Shown here one piece after another: positions 20,337 through 31,639 of a stretch of 64,000 bases of DNA. The position numbers were made by a program, and so were the translations under genes. Under the pieces are notes generated by a model, which was given only the letters and a program-made list of their open reading frames with translations, was not told the origin of the DNA and did not search any database. Position 1 is the stretch's first letter. Each line of letters starts with the position of its first letter. Source of the stretch: Schistocerca nitens (taxonomy: Eukaryota > Arthropoda > Insecta > Orthoptera > Acrididae); NCBI RefSeq assembly GCF_023898315.1, contig NC_064617.1, forward strand, positions 718,907,202 to 718,971,201, read 5' to 3'.

Positions 20337-21129
20337 CTAATAGTCTGTTGTTACGTAGATAGTAGTATTACCGGTGGCAGAAGGAGCTACGTACATAATA
20401 TTTGTACCCCATACTTCCGTTGACCTAAATATATGTACACTGCTAACGAAAACGTGGAAATGGACGTACGTTACATTTGGAACCTGTAACTCAGTTGAAC
20501 TACACGAAGAGGCAATAAGACGACACATAGACAGTTTGAATCCCATACTTCACTATGGGGCACAGTTTTTTCGCCTTTGATGCTAATGGTATCGACTGAA
20601 AGTTATAGTTTTGATCACAGCAGTGACAATAGTATCCCATTCTTTAGTTGAGCTGAATAGCTATACACAACATTTGTATCCTGCTCTTCCAGTTGACATA
20701 TATAGGTAAACCTCATCAAAGACACATATGTCGTTCTTTTCGAATACGTAGTGTCAGTGTAAAGGTCAACTGAAGGACGGGATACAAATTTTACTTGTGT
20801 CGGGTGTTTCGCCTTTCATATTGCTAGTACAAATCCGAAAAAATGTACTGGTACTAGTGCTGGGAAACGAAAGAAGAAAGACAGCTGCGAAATTTCTATT
20901 ACGTACTGGAGTACACGAAAACTTAAGTAATGGCGTAATACAAAAATGAAATACGTCAAAATAGTCAAATGCAGTAAAAGAAAAAAATGGAAAACTGAAC
21001 TTAACCACAGGGGAACTTCTTAAAAGAACCGAAGCTCGGCTCGCCTAGAAAGACGTCAACAAAATCACATACCCACATACACAACAAGCAAAACATTACG
21101 AAAACACACACACTCACATACACACACGC
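20337..21129. repeat. Merlin 2 interior with iterated TIR-like motifs
   Basis: A ~25-bp motif close to GTCAACTGAAGCACGGGATA followed by CAAAT recurs here and nearby. + orientation copies lie near 18010, 19034 and 20764. - orientation copies lie near 20400, 20628 and 20672, with a weaker one near 20535. The core TGAAGCACGGGATACAA differs from the element's own TIR (TGAAGCAGGGGATACAA) at one base. Confidence 0.75.
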
Positions 21130-21960
21130 ATTCACCCCACCCCCCATCCTAATGTGAAATTAGCTAACATATTTCGGACGGTACATTTGCCCATCACGTT
21201 TAACAAAACATTTAAACGGCAATATATTTGGGGAATACTACACCTCCATGAATATTCGTCTAAGTGACTTTGAAGTGTGGAAATCCGGCGTTTCCCTTCC
21301 CTACAAGAGATTTCACAGCTGACCAATAACCCTCTATGCTATTTGTGCAAGCCCCTGTGGATAATGATCTGAACTCAATATTGTGATTAACTACGAGATG
21401 CTGATAACCCCTTTCCCCTAAATCCTAATATGAAGAAAACCATCTGAAATTACAGTGGAACCCTCTGCAACGTGATCTTAAATTAAGCTGACCAAAACTT
21501 CCTTCCTTCGATTGGGTACTACTTTAAACACTACGTCGTCACATTCTTGACCAGAAACTACAGCCCCCCAAACCCATAATCTCACCAGAGGTTCCCCCCT
21601 GTTGTACTTCCTTTTGCCAAAATGCGACTAGTCATTTTCGACCATAACCACCCCCCCCCCCCCCCCCCCCTCGCCCAACGGCCTCCTATATCTCGCGTAT
21701 TCCGTATTCCCTGCAAAAAGAGTATCAATCCACAACTGTACGCTTACTCACATGACATTCATGGACACACAGCCACACAGGATATCTCAAACACCTTCAG
21801 TGCGTGATTTTCATAATGTCTGTCAAGGCGAGCTTAGATTTTTCTAACCACGTCCCTCGTCTAATGGACTGCCACAACCGATCTTTCCTGCGGCGCCATA
21901 CGAATAAGTCGTGAGTACGGCGACGAGATACCCTTTGAGGCACATATGTTCGCCGCACTC
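21130..21960 (-). pseudogene. Merlin transposase of element 2, degenerate
   Basis: Minus-strand translation gives blocks aligned with the intact transposase at 15063-15977. They are a SHFGKRKY block (near 21610), LWVWGAVV, EGSTVISDG (second Asp kept), LVVNHNIEF, CTNSIEGYW (Glu kept) and RISTLQSHLDEYSW (21132-21326). Several stops and frame changes separate them. A C20 homopolymer at 21651-21670 interrupts the region around the first Asp. Confidence 0.85.
21651..21670. repeat. C20 homopolymer
   Basis: Twenty consecutive C bases inside the dead Merlin transposase. It may be real or an assembly or sequencing-length artefact. Confidence 0.9.
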
Positions 21961-22543
21961 ACGACATCGAACATATTCGGCAACTAAACCACACATTTTT
22001 AAAAAAACAAATAGTGGCCAACATGTCTATGCCCATAGACTCTCTCAAACCATCTATGTTCATCGGAACAGATAAATCAATAGGTATGAACGAAAATAAG
22101 ATACTAAAAATTGTTCTAAAATAAGAAACTAATGTTCCAAATTACCTCAATATCACTAAGAATGAAATTAAGTACGGAATGAATTGCAAACAACAAATTA
22201 TTTAAATAAATGCACACAAAGAATATTTTGAGCAATATGTAGCGATCTCTTTTAAAATCACATTCAATTATTTTAATGTACAATGATAGCGCTTATCCGG
22301 AACACAGAACTGTTTTATTATCTATGGCCGAAAGTGAAGACATTATTATCTATTAGTAATGTACTGTATGACGTAATTGGTCAAAGCCGACGGGTTGTAT
22401 CACCTGCTTCACTAGACCCCGCACGCCCCTGTGTCCACCGAGTTAAAATTTCAAACGAATATCTAAGTCACGTGAAGGAAGGCCAAGGGCCGAGTTTCTG
22501 TCATTATGCACTATGCGAAGTGGAGCCGTCAGTTACAGTTTTA

Positions 22544-22546
<3 letters not shown>

Positions 22547-22584
<38 letters not shown>

Positions 22585-22760
22585 TTTTATGGGACTAAAC
22601 TTCTAAGGTCATCAGTCCCTAAGCTTACACACTACTTAACCTAAATTATCCTAGGGACAAACACACACCCATGCCCGAGGGAGGACTCGAACCTCCGCCG
22701 GGACCAGCCGTACAGTCGGTGACTGCAGCGCCATAGACCGCTCGGCTAATCCCGTGCGGC
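22547..22760 (-). repeat. tRNA-derived SINE, family 2, with 12-bp TSD
   Basis: On the minus strand it begins GCCGCACGGGATTAGCCGAG (A box), has the B box GGTTCGAGTCC, a CATGGGTGTGTG body and a (CA)n tail (22547-22581 on the + strand as TG). ACAGTTTTAATT at 22535-22546 and 22761-22772 is a perfect 12-bp target duplication. The body resembles family 1 in plan but is a distinct sequence. Confidence 0.93.
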
Positions 22761-22772
22761 ACAGTTTTAATT

Positions 22773-23479
22773 ATTTGTAACTGGAATCAACCATTGATTT
22801 CAACAATTGAACGACTTACTGTATTAGTAATACAAATGTAGTACACATTTAAACTTATTTCCCGGAAATTCTAGATATTAATGCGATGGTTATCATTTTT
22901 ACATTTGGCCAGGTGAAAGGGTAACAAATAGTTTAAAAGTTATATTGACATTTCTTTCCTTTTATAAACCACTGAATTACAGTTCTTCAGTGAACTTGTG
23001 TATCTGTTTAACTGTGAATCATTTAGTTCACCACTTCCACAAGACTAGATGAACGATCAATTTGGCAGGAAACATTTAGTTTCCTGATCCCTCAACAGTA
23101 AGTTGAAGTGTCTTACTGTGCTTTTCAGAGAAATACATCCACTACTATCCACAATGTCCAATTTTTACACAAAGTAAGCGCTTATGTTTTATGACTTTTT
23201 TCTTAACCCATACATATACCGAAACTGTACCAAGATAAGAAGCGTAAAGTAGTAGAAAACTTTGTTTAAAGAGAAAATTCTTGTAATGAACTGAACATTA
23301 ACATTCTACTGTCTCAAACTCTTCGTCATTTATCGGTTTGAGGATCAACGTACATCCTAACTTTCAAAAAATGTGTTCGCAATTTTTTTTGTATTCTTAA
23401 AGCAACTTAACCCACGGAACGAAATATTACTGGCTGTTACATATGCTAAATGTGTATGGGAATTGGATATATGTCCAAT
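22773..23479. other. Unassigned AT-rich sequence
   Basis: No gene or recognised repeat. Confidence 0.6.
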
Positions 23480-23665
23480 CTCCTTTTCACCCTTCTCTCT
23501 GTCCATCTCCTCCTCTCTCCTCTCTTTGTCCATCTCCTCCTCCTTGCTATCCTTTTCCCTCCCCTCCTCCTCCTCCCCCTTTCTCCATCTGTCTCCTCCT
23601 TTCTGTCTCCCTATGTCCATTTTCTCTCTCCACTCTGTCCATCTTCTCCCCTCTCTCTGACCTTT
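23480..23665. repeat. Pyrimidine-strand minisatellite (CTCTCTGTCCATCTCCTCCT units)
   Basis: Imperfect units of about 25 bp containing TCTGTCCATCTCCTCC recur. The reverse complement resembles the purine arrays at 36965-37445 and 37889-38030. Long open frames here are low-complexity artefacts. Confidence 0.85.
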
Positions 23666-23984
23666 GGCCTTGTTTTCCTACTGTTACCAACAAAATCTTG
23701 ATTGAAAATGAGTAGGTAAATCGGTTGGGATCATTGGTATACAGGCTATGAGAAACCTCTCCTATGTCTGAATCTGTGACGATAAGAGCTTCAATGATAA
23801 CATATGCCAAGTTTTAATATGTAAACAGATAGGATTACAAAGTTTTGGAGGATTCAGGTTCTGTAGTAGTACTCTAGTCATGAGCCAATAAGACATAAAT
23901 ACGACTTTCTTGTTTTCTGTTAAAACCGACTGCGAGGAAAAAAGAAAAAACCACAGTTGCGTAGAAATTTTTGTTTAAAATTAT

Positions 23985-24260
23985 ATACAAGGTAAAGCGA
24001 AATTCGCGCACTCGGGCTTCGCAGCGTGACTCCTCACAGGCCAACGATAAAAAAAAAAATGTCGCTCACAAAAGTTCGTCTGGCAGAAAAAAGATGTTAA
24101 AGAGTGGCAATATGGCAACACTGTAACCACATGTATCGTAACTATCTCTGTTTGCATACTTTAGCTGTATAGTACATTTGGTGCAGTGGACAGAGTTTTG
24201 TGTTAGCACACAGGAGATCGAGGGTTCGATGCTGCATCAGGGTGCATTTTTTTTTATTTG
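23985..24260 (+). repeat. Unnamed ~280-bp interspersed repeat with tRNA-like module
   Basis: It begins AAGCGAAATTCGCGCACTCG, GGCTTCGCAGC, passes GAGTGGCAATATGGCAACAC and CATGTATCGTAACTA, and ends in a tRNA-like part with an A-box-like TTGGTGCAGTGGA and a B-box-like GGGTTCGATGC. A second copy in inverse orientation is at 29650-29940. I do not recognise the family. Confidence 0.75.
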
Positions 24261-24479
24261 CTTATTTCATTCTGGCATTTCCTGCTGTAATATACACCGT
24301 TTCTTAGGTCACATGTATCCTAAATTTACGACATTTTGTACCTCTGAACATAACAAATACGTGGTTGGACAAATAAGAAGTAGTTGAAACAAATAACCTG
24401 TCATACGACAAAATAACTACAAAATCAATATCAATTTTGAGATGTTAAAGAAGATAGCACAATACAGTAACACAACATA

Positions 24480-25740
24480 TACTTGTCATTTATACTACAT
24501 GTAATAAGAGCGCTCAGATGTCGTACATTAGCAACCAGTGACAATAATGATGTCCATATTAATGGCCGCATGACCTTCACAAGAGAATACGTTGCTCTCA
24601 GAACGACACATGCTCAAAGCGACCTCCCTGCACGTCCAAACATTGCGCAACCCACCGGATCATACAGCTCTGGACCCTTTGCAGCAAAGCTGCGTCCACA
24701 GTAACGAGAGCAGCATGAACACGCCCTACCAATTCTTCCACATTCATAGGTGGAGTTGAGTACACACGCTCGTTCGGGTGTCCCCACAGGAAGAAATCCA
24801 GGGGATTTAGGTCACGTGAACGTGGTGGTCATACAACTAGACCTCCATGTCTGAGCCATTTCCCTGGAAATTTTCTGCCCAAATAGTGTCGCACATTAAT
24901 TCCAAAGTGTGGAGGTGCACCATCATGTTGGAACCATATCCTCTGCCGAACATGTAGTGTAACATATTCCACTGCATCAGACAGATAGTTTGAGATGAAT
25001 GTATCATACCTTTGTGCAGTCAACCAGTCAGGCAACATGGAGGACCCAAACACCTATTGCCCAATATTCCAGCCCAGATGTTGATACCAAAGCGAACTTG
25101 ATTTCCACGGTCGCAGGTGACATGCAAGTTAACCTCACAGCAATGGTGGGCATTGTGCATATCGAAGACACTCTTACAAGTGAATGCTGGTTCATCCGAC
25201 CATATTACAGTGTTCACAAAGTAATCATTGGCTTCCTGTTGTTGGAACCATTCACAGAATTGCATCTGCTGATGGCTATCTGCAGGATGCAGATGTTGCG
25301 CGAAAGCATAATGATAGGGTTGCAGCCCATGCTAGTGCAGCACGTTAACGACCATGCATTGTGAAACCTGCAGCTGCCTTGCTATGCTACGTGTACTTAG
25401 CTGAGGTTCTTGGTGTATGACCTCTAGAATAGCTTCCTAAGTAACTGGAGTATGGCGAATCCGTGGATGACCTCTGTCATACGATGGTGGAAGGAGAGAA
25501 CCTGACACCCAAAGGCACAGCTCCAGATGACGAAACACATTTATATCTGGTTGATGTCGACAAGGAAATCTAGCAGCATATTCACGAGTGGCAACACCAG
25601 CCCGGTTATCAGATGCACCAAGGACCAGAAGCATATCCACATATTCATCATTGGCGTCTGCCATACGTCTGCCACACTGGTTTAGAGGTTTACAATGAGA
25701 AAATTCGATACGTGTACGCATGTACGTTGCAATCTGTCAT
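24480..25740 (-). pseudogene. DD41D-type mariner transposase, near full length, broken
   Basis: Minus-strand blocks from high to low coordinates are MADANDEYVDMLLVLG (N-terminal helix-turn-helix region), VIWSDEPAFTC (first Asp), FGINIWAGILGNRCLGPP, FQHDGAPPHFG (second Asp), then after a stop PPRSRDLNPLDFFLWG (third Asp). The spacing between the second and third Asp again counts to 41, including the stop position. Frameshifts and stops split it into at least three frames. TIRs were not identified. Confidence 0.82.
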
Positions 25741-26151
25741 GGGCACCTTACTTCACCCACAACTAGTCCCTGTCTGGTGGACAGTGCATACAGCATAAAC
25801 ACGCCGTCAGTCCTGTGCGTTGTTCCGTCTAACGGCATTACCCCTCTGACAGATATTGTTCTGTATGATTCATCCCGACACCGCTAACTGTGAAATGTTC
25901 AGTTTCGAATTACACTGTTTCCCTACTGGTGAGAGACGTGATGTTTCCACAATCCCATCGATAGAATAATTTTAATAATAATAATAATGATGCATCGATA
26001 TACATACTAAACAGCATGTGGTTACCAGACTCAATGTTGAAAGTCATAAGTAGTGGGCCCATGGTGATGACACATACATGACTGAGTTTGGACATTATTC
26101 GCAAAGCACGTTGCTGGTCCTACTGGTAACATAAGGCCCTAACGAAATGTA
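25741..26151. other. Unassigned sequence
   Basis: Nothing recognised apart from a short (TAA)n patch near 25972. Confidence 0.55.
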
Positions 26152-26622
26152 ATGTACCAGAATGAGGCAAAAATAATAGTTGGTACTAATATATGGGACC
26201 ACTGGAGGAGGGTACAAAGTAAACAGATTTCGCATCCAGTAGATGAAGTGGTGCGAATTAATTCACACCCACAACATGAGCATGGGTGCACCCATCTGCA
26301 GGTGGTCGCTCATGTCGGCACCAATGATGTGTGTCGCTATGGATCGGAGGAAATCCTCTCTGGCTTCCGGCGGCTATCTGATTTGGTGAAGACTGCCAGT
26401 CTCGCTAGCGGGATGAAAGCAAAGCTCACCATCTGCAGCATCGTCGACAGGACTGACTGCGGACCTTTGGTACAGAGCCGAGTGGAGGGTCTGAATCAGA
26501 GGCTGAGATGGTTCTGCGACCATGTGGGCTGCAGATTCCTCGACTTGCGCCATAGGGTGGTGGGGTTTCGGGTTCCGCTGGATAGGTCAGGAGTCCACTA
26601 CACGCAACGGCTACACGGGTAG
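26152..26622 (+). CDS. LINE ORF1 C-terminal part with SGNH/esterase-like motifs (partial)
   Basis: The 156-codon open frame includes VVAHVGTNDVCR, followed about 100 residues later by DRSGVHYTQRLHG at the C-terminus. GTND and a late Asp/His pair are typical of the SGNH-hydrolase (esterase) domain found in ORF1 of some CR1/Jockey-group LINEs. The nucleophile block (GDS-type) is expected upstream and is not visible, so the protein is N-terminally truncated. The 3' end overlaps the next frame (26522-27034). Confidence 0.65.
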   Translation: MYQNEAKIIVGTNIWDHWRRVQSKQISHPVDEVVRINSHPQHEHGCTHLQVVAHVGTNDVCRYGSEEILSGFRRLSDLVKTASLASGMKAKLTICSIVDRTDCGPLVQSRVEGLNQRLRWFCDHVGCRFLDLRHRVVGFRVPLDRSGVHYTQRLHG

Positions 26623-26741
26623 CGGGGGTTGTGTGGCGTGGGCTGGGCGGTTTTTTAGGTTAGATGGCCTTGGGCAAGTACAGAAAGGGCAACAGCCTCA
26701 ACGGGTGCGGGGCAAAGTCAGGACATGCGGGGACCAAGCAG

Positions 26742-29439
26742 CAATCGGTATTGTAATTGTCAACTGTCGAAGCTGCGTTGGTAAAGTACCGGAACTTGAA
26801 GCGCTGATAGAAAGCACCGAAGCTGAAATCGTTATAGGTACAGAAAGCTGGCTGAATCCAGAGATAAATTCTGCCGAAATTTTTACAAAGGTACAGACGG
26901 TGTTTAGGAAGGATAGATTGCATGCAACCGGTGGTGGAGTGTTCGTCGCTGTTAGTAGTAGTTTATCCTGTAGTGAAGTAGAAGTGGATAGTTCCTGTGA
27001 ATTATTATGGGTGGAGGTTACACTCAACAACTGAGCTAGGTTAATAATTGGCTCCTTTTACCGACCTCCCGACTCAGCAGCATTAGTGGCAGAACAACTG
27101 AGAGAAAATTTGGAATACATTTCACATAAATTTTCTCAGCACGTTATAGTCTTAGGTGGAGATTTCAATTTACCAGATATAGACTGGGACACTCAGATGT
27201 TTAGGACGGGTAGTAGGGACAGAGCATCGAGTGACATTATACTGAGTGCACTATCCAAAAATTACCTTGATCAATTAAATAGAGAACCGACTCGTGGAGA
27301 TAACATCTTGGACCTACTGATAACAAACAGACCCGAACTTTTCGACTCTGTATGTGCAGAACAGGGAATCAGTGATCATAAGGCCGTTGCAGCATCCCTG
27401 AATATGGGAGTTAATAGGAATATAAAAAAAGGGAGGAAGGTTTATCTGTTTAGCAAGAGTAATAGAAGGCAGATTTCAGACTACCTAACAGATCAAAACA
27501 AAAATTTCTGTTCCGACACTGACAATGTTGAGTGTTTATGGAAAAAGTTCAAGGCAATCGTAAAATGCGTTTTAGACAGGTACGTGCCGAGTAAAACTGT
27601 GAGGGACGGGAAAAACCCACCGTGGTACAACAACAAAGTTAGGAAACTACTGCGAAAGCAAAGAGAGCTTCACTCAAAGTTTAAACGCAGCCAAAACCTC
27701 TCAGACAAACAGAAGCTAAACGATGTCAAAGTTAGCGTAAGGAGGGCTATGCGTGAAGCGTTCAGTGAATTCGAAAGTAAATTTCTATGTACCGACTTGA
27801 CAGAAAATCCTAGGAAGTTCTGGTCTTACGTTAAATCAGTAAGTGGCTCGAAACAGCGTATCCAGACACTCCGGGATGATGATGGCATTGAAACAGAGGA
27901 TGACACGCGTAAAGCTGAAATACTAAACACCTTTTTCCAAAGTTGTTTCACAGAGGAAGACCGCACTGCAGTTCCTTCTCTAAATCCTCGCACAAACGAA
28001 AAAATGGCTGACGTCGAAATAAGTGTCCAAGGAATAGAAAAGCAACTGGAATCACTCAATAGAGGAAAGTCCACTGGACCTGACGGGATACCAATTCGAC
28101 TCTACACAGAGTACGCGAAAGAACTTGGCCCCCTTCTAACAGCCGTGTACCGCAAGTCTCTAGAGGAACGGAAGGTTCCAAATGATTGGAAAAGAGCACA
28201 GGTAGTCCCAGTCTTCAAGAAGGGTCGTCGAGCAGATGCGCAAAACTATAGACCTATATCTCTGACATCGATCTGTTGTAGAATTTTAGAACATGTTTTT
28301 TGCTCGAGTATCATGTAGTTTTTGGAAACCCAGAATCTACTATGTAGGAATCAACATGGATTCCGGAAACAGCGATTGTTCATGAGACCCAGAAAGTATT
28401 AGATACAGGCTCCCAGGTAGATGCTATTTTTCTTGACTTCCGGAAGGCGTTCGATACAGTTCCGCACTGTCGCCTGATAAACAAAGTAAGAGCCTACGGA
28501 ATATCAGACCAGCTGTGTGGCTGGATTGAAGAGTTTTTAGCAAACAGAACACAGCATGTTGTTATCAATGGAGAGACGTCTACAGACGTTAAAGTAACAT
28601 CTGGCGTGCCACAGGGGAGTGTTATGGGACCATTGCTTTTCACAATATATATAAATGACCTAGTAGATAGTGTCGGAAGTTCCATGCGGCTTTTCGCGGA
28701 TGATGCTGTAGTATACAGAGAAGTTGCAGCATTAGAAAATTGTAGCGAAATGCAGGAAGATCTGCAGCGGATAGGCACTTGGTGCAGGGAGTGGCAACTG
28801 TCCCTTAACATAGACAAATGTAATGTATTGCGAATACATAGAATGAAGGATCCTTTATTGTATGATTATATGATAGCGGAACAAACACTGGTAGCAGTTA
28901 CTTCTGTAAAATATCTGGGAGTATGCGTGCGGAACGATTTGAAGTGGAATGATCATATAAAATTAATTGTTGGTAAGGCGGGTACCAGGTTGAGATTCAT
29001 TGGGAGAGTGCTTAGAAAATGTAGTCCATCAACAAAGGAGGTGGCTTACAAAACACTCGTTCGACCTATACTTGAGTATTGCTCATCAGTGTGGGATCCG
29101 TACCAGATCGGGTTGACGGAGGAGATAGAGAAGATCCAAAGAAGAGCGGCGCGTTTCGTCACAGGGTTATTTGGTAACCGTGATAGCGTTACGGAGATGT
29201 TTAATAAACTCAAGTGGCAGACTCTGCAAGAGAGGCGCTCTGCATCGCGGTGTAGCTTGCTCGCCAGGTTTCGAGAGGGTGCGTTTCTGGATGAGGTATC
29301 GAATATATTGCTTCCCCCTACTTATACCTCCCGAGGAGATCACGAATGTAAAATTAGAGAGATTAGAGCGCGCACGGAGGCTTTCAGACAGTCGTTCTTC
29401 CCGCGAACCATACGCAACTGGAACAGGAAAGGGAGGTAA
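26742..29439 (+). pseudogene. LINE ORF2: APE endonuclease and reverse transcriptase, broken
   Basis: The endonuclease part shows TESWLNP, FYRPPDS, VLGGDFNLPDIDW and GISDHKAV. The RT part shows GKSTGPDGIP, NYRPISLTSICCRILEH, IFLDFRKAFDTVPH, VTSGVPQGSVMGPLLF and RLFADDAVVY, then the C-terminal SSVWDPYQIGLTEEIEKIQR and RTIRNWN blocks. Breaks are a TGA at 27032-27034, a TAG at 28316-28318, and a frame change between 28319 and 28605 where RT sequence is also missing (after HGFRKQR). All catalytic boxes are still legible, so decay is moderate. Confidence 0.88.
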
Positions 29440-29639
29440 TGACAGTGGCACGTAAAGTGCCCTCCGCCACACACCGTTGGGTGGCTTGCGGAGTATAAAT
29501 GTAGATGTAGAACAGGGGTTCTTTCAAAGATGACCAATCTTCCATTTCTACGATTGTAGTATGTAGGTGCAAATGTTTTCTAAGGACCCGCTGCAATCGC
29601 TGTTGGCGATTAAGACGCCAGATACCATACCACCTGGAC

Positions 29640-29940
29640 TACGTTTACCAAAAAAAAAAACATATGTCCTGACCAAGGCTCGAACCAGCGACATCCTGCA
29701 TGCTAACCCAAAACCCTGTCCCCTTTACCAACTGTCATACAGAGCTGAGACGTGCTGTCAGAGGTAGTTACCATACATGTGGTTACAGTGTTGCCAGATT
29801 GCCACTCTTTAATGTCCTTCTGCCAGATGTACTCGCCAGACTAAAGTTTGTGAGAGACATTTTTCAATCGCTGGCCTGTGAGGAGTCGTGCTGCGAAGCC
29901 CGAGTGCGCGAATTTCGCTTCACCCTGTATAAAGAAAAGA
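29640..29940 (-). repeat. Second copy of the unnamed repeat, inverted, with tRNA-like module
   Basis: Read on the minus strand it starts TACAGGGTGAAGCGAAATTC and follows the 23985-24260 copy through GAGTGGCAATCTGGCAACAC to a tRNA-like end. That end has TTGGTAAAGGGGACAGGG and the B box GGTTCGAGCC, then a T run (A11 on + at 29650). The CAGGGTG start preceded by TA recalls mariner-type termini, but no transposase link is shown. Confidence 0.75.
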
Positions 29941-30364
29941 ATGCAGCGGAGAAGCAATGTGTCTAAGGGGTTTAAATGCCCCGCTATTGCAGTTATTTCT
30001 GAGTGTGAGAGAGAAAACCAAACAGCACATTTTTACAGCACAGCATTTTGTGTCTCACAGTCAGTTTTAACAGGAAACCTATATATTGCCTTTTTTTTTT
30101 TTGTAGAGAATGGTAGCTTATGTACATCTGCAGGTTTACTGGAGTATCGTGTAAAAATTTGCAGTAATTCAGTGAAGAACTCTTCGAGATTTTTGCTAAC
30201 AACGTTCCAGTGTTCTGTGGTATATACATATTGACACCCTATATATGTTAAAATATACACCACGTATATTGTGTGAAAATATGAAGTAAAATGGTCAAGA
30301 GCTTTTCGAGATTTTTGGTAACAGTGTTAAACAATGACTTGTCTCTTTATTTCAGAATGTACTT

Positions 30365-30401
<37 letters not shown>

Positions 30402-30980
30402 AAATGTCGGACTTCTCAGCTGATCCCTATGGTCACCGGATTTGACGCCCTGCGACTCTCTCCTGTAGGGTTTCATTGAGGACAACTTTTACACACCAAC
30501 ACTACCACAGACCCTAAAAGAGTTGAAGAACTGAAACTGTACTGTCATAACATCAGTGACGATGGACATGCTTATCTGAGTTGTGGGAGGAATTCGAGTA
30601 TCGAAGTGATATTGCCTGTACCACTGCTGAAGGAGATACCGCACATCTGTAATATAAACTTGAGAGTTTCATAAATAATACATCCCAAGTTTCATGGTCA
30701 AATGTGTTAAAGCTTAATTAATATAACATTTGACTTATGTATATTCTTCTTGAAACACTCTGTATATTATAATGGCCATAGATACATATTCCAGATTCAC
30801 CTGGACCCAACCTGTGAATGCAAAGACAGGAAACGAAGAAGCGCAGGTGTTTGAGAAGTTGCTGCATACAGGGATGAATCGATGTCATTAAAAACTTCAA
30901 ACCGACCATAGAGGTGAATATTTCAATAGACACTTGAAGCAGTAATGTAATGATATGGAATAAACCTCTACTTGACATTC
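29941..30980. other. Unassigned; (CA)n at 30366-30399 and a short repeated phrase
   Basis: A (CA)17 tract lies at 30366-30399. The phrase TTCGAGATTTTTG(C/G)TAACA occurs near 30184 and again near 30306, suggesting a degenerate local duplication. Nothing else was recognised. Confidence 0.55.
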
Positions 30981-30983
30981 TCC

Positions 30984-31530
30984 CATATAGAGGCGAATAT
31001 TAAGGAGTGTTTGAACGAGACAATTAAAAATTGTATGTGGGTCAAACGTAATCTTCATGGATCACACAAATTGCTAGAAATTCTCCCAGAAATAAATGAG
31101 CAGTATAGCCGAACTAGACATTATACAGTTAAGATGAAATCTACAGATGTAAGTGATAATGGACTCCTAAATACAGTATACAGTTGCGTTAAGATGGTGG
31201 TCCGTGCAAGAAAGAAATTACTATAGGTGATTTGGTATGCATTTCGAAATACTAAACTGCAATTTGAGTAGTCTTACCTGCTGAATTGGTCAAACGAAAT
31301 ATTCACCGTTTCCAGAGAGCAACTAAAAACCCGAAAACTTACATCTTAAAGAACAGTGGAGGTGAAGAAATTGCTCGAATTGTTTACAGAAAGAAATTAC
31401 AAAAATGTTCCGAACAACGTATGTTTCTCACGAGCATATTATAAGATGTCGAGGGAACAAGGCTTTAGTTAAGTGGCTACACTACCCATCAAAGAACAAT
31501 AACTGAGTGAACATCCATAATTTGGTGTAT
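30984..31530 (+). pseudogene. Polinton integrase, C-terminal part with chromodomain-like end
   Basis: The first open stretch (ending 31226) has TIKNCMWVKRNLHGSHK and LLEILPEINEQYSRTRH, matching the region after the catalytic Glu of retroviral-type integrases of Polintons. After frame changes, PKTYILKNSGGEE and CRGNKALVKWLHYP fit the SH3/chromodomain-like C-terminus of this class. The DDE core should lie upstream but is not present as readable sequence. Assignment rests on remembered family patterns. Confidence 0.7.
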
Positions 31531-31639
31531 GAACAAGATATATAAACCTCAGACCATACACTTGAGTCACATGCGTGCTACGAAGCACATCAGAGGTAGT
31601 GGTGGTACGCTCTATAAATTATCAGTTGAATAGCATTTC

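Larger units (their letters stand above)
17698..22419 (-). mobile_element. Merlin-superfamily DNA transposon 2 (TIRs, 8-bp TSD CGCACGCC), composite
   Basis: The left end GGGTCTAGTGAAGCAGGGGA and the right end (reverse complement GGGTCTAGTGAAGCAGGTGA) match over about 50 bp with about three mismatches. CGCACGCC flanks both ends (17690-17697 and 22420-22427). The interior carries a dead minus-strand Merlin transposase, a DD41D mariner and an RTE fragment, which account for most of the 4.7-kb size. The inner half of the TIR is shared with Merlin 1; the outer half differs. Confidence 0.92.
26152..29512 (+). mobile_element. Jockey/CR1-superfamily LINE, nearly full length, inactivated
   Basis: ORF1 remnant, endonuclease, reverse transcriptase and C-terminal region lie in the normal order. 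They end in a short 3' UTR with TATAAATGTAGATGTAGAA, a short TGTAGA repeat of the type found at CR1/L2-like 3' ends. The start near 26152 is inside ORF1, so the copy is probably 5'-truncated. A related dead copy is at 60560-62440. Confidence 0.85.
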
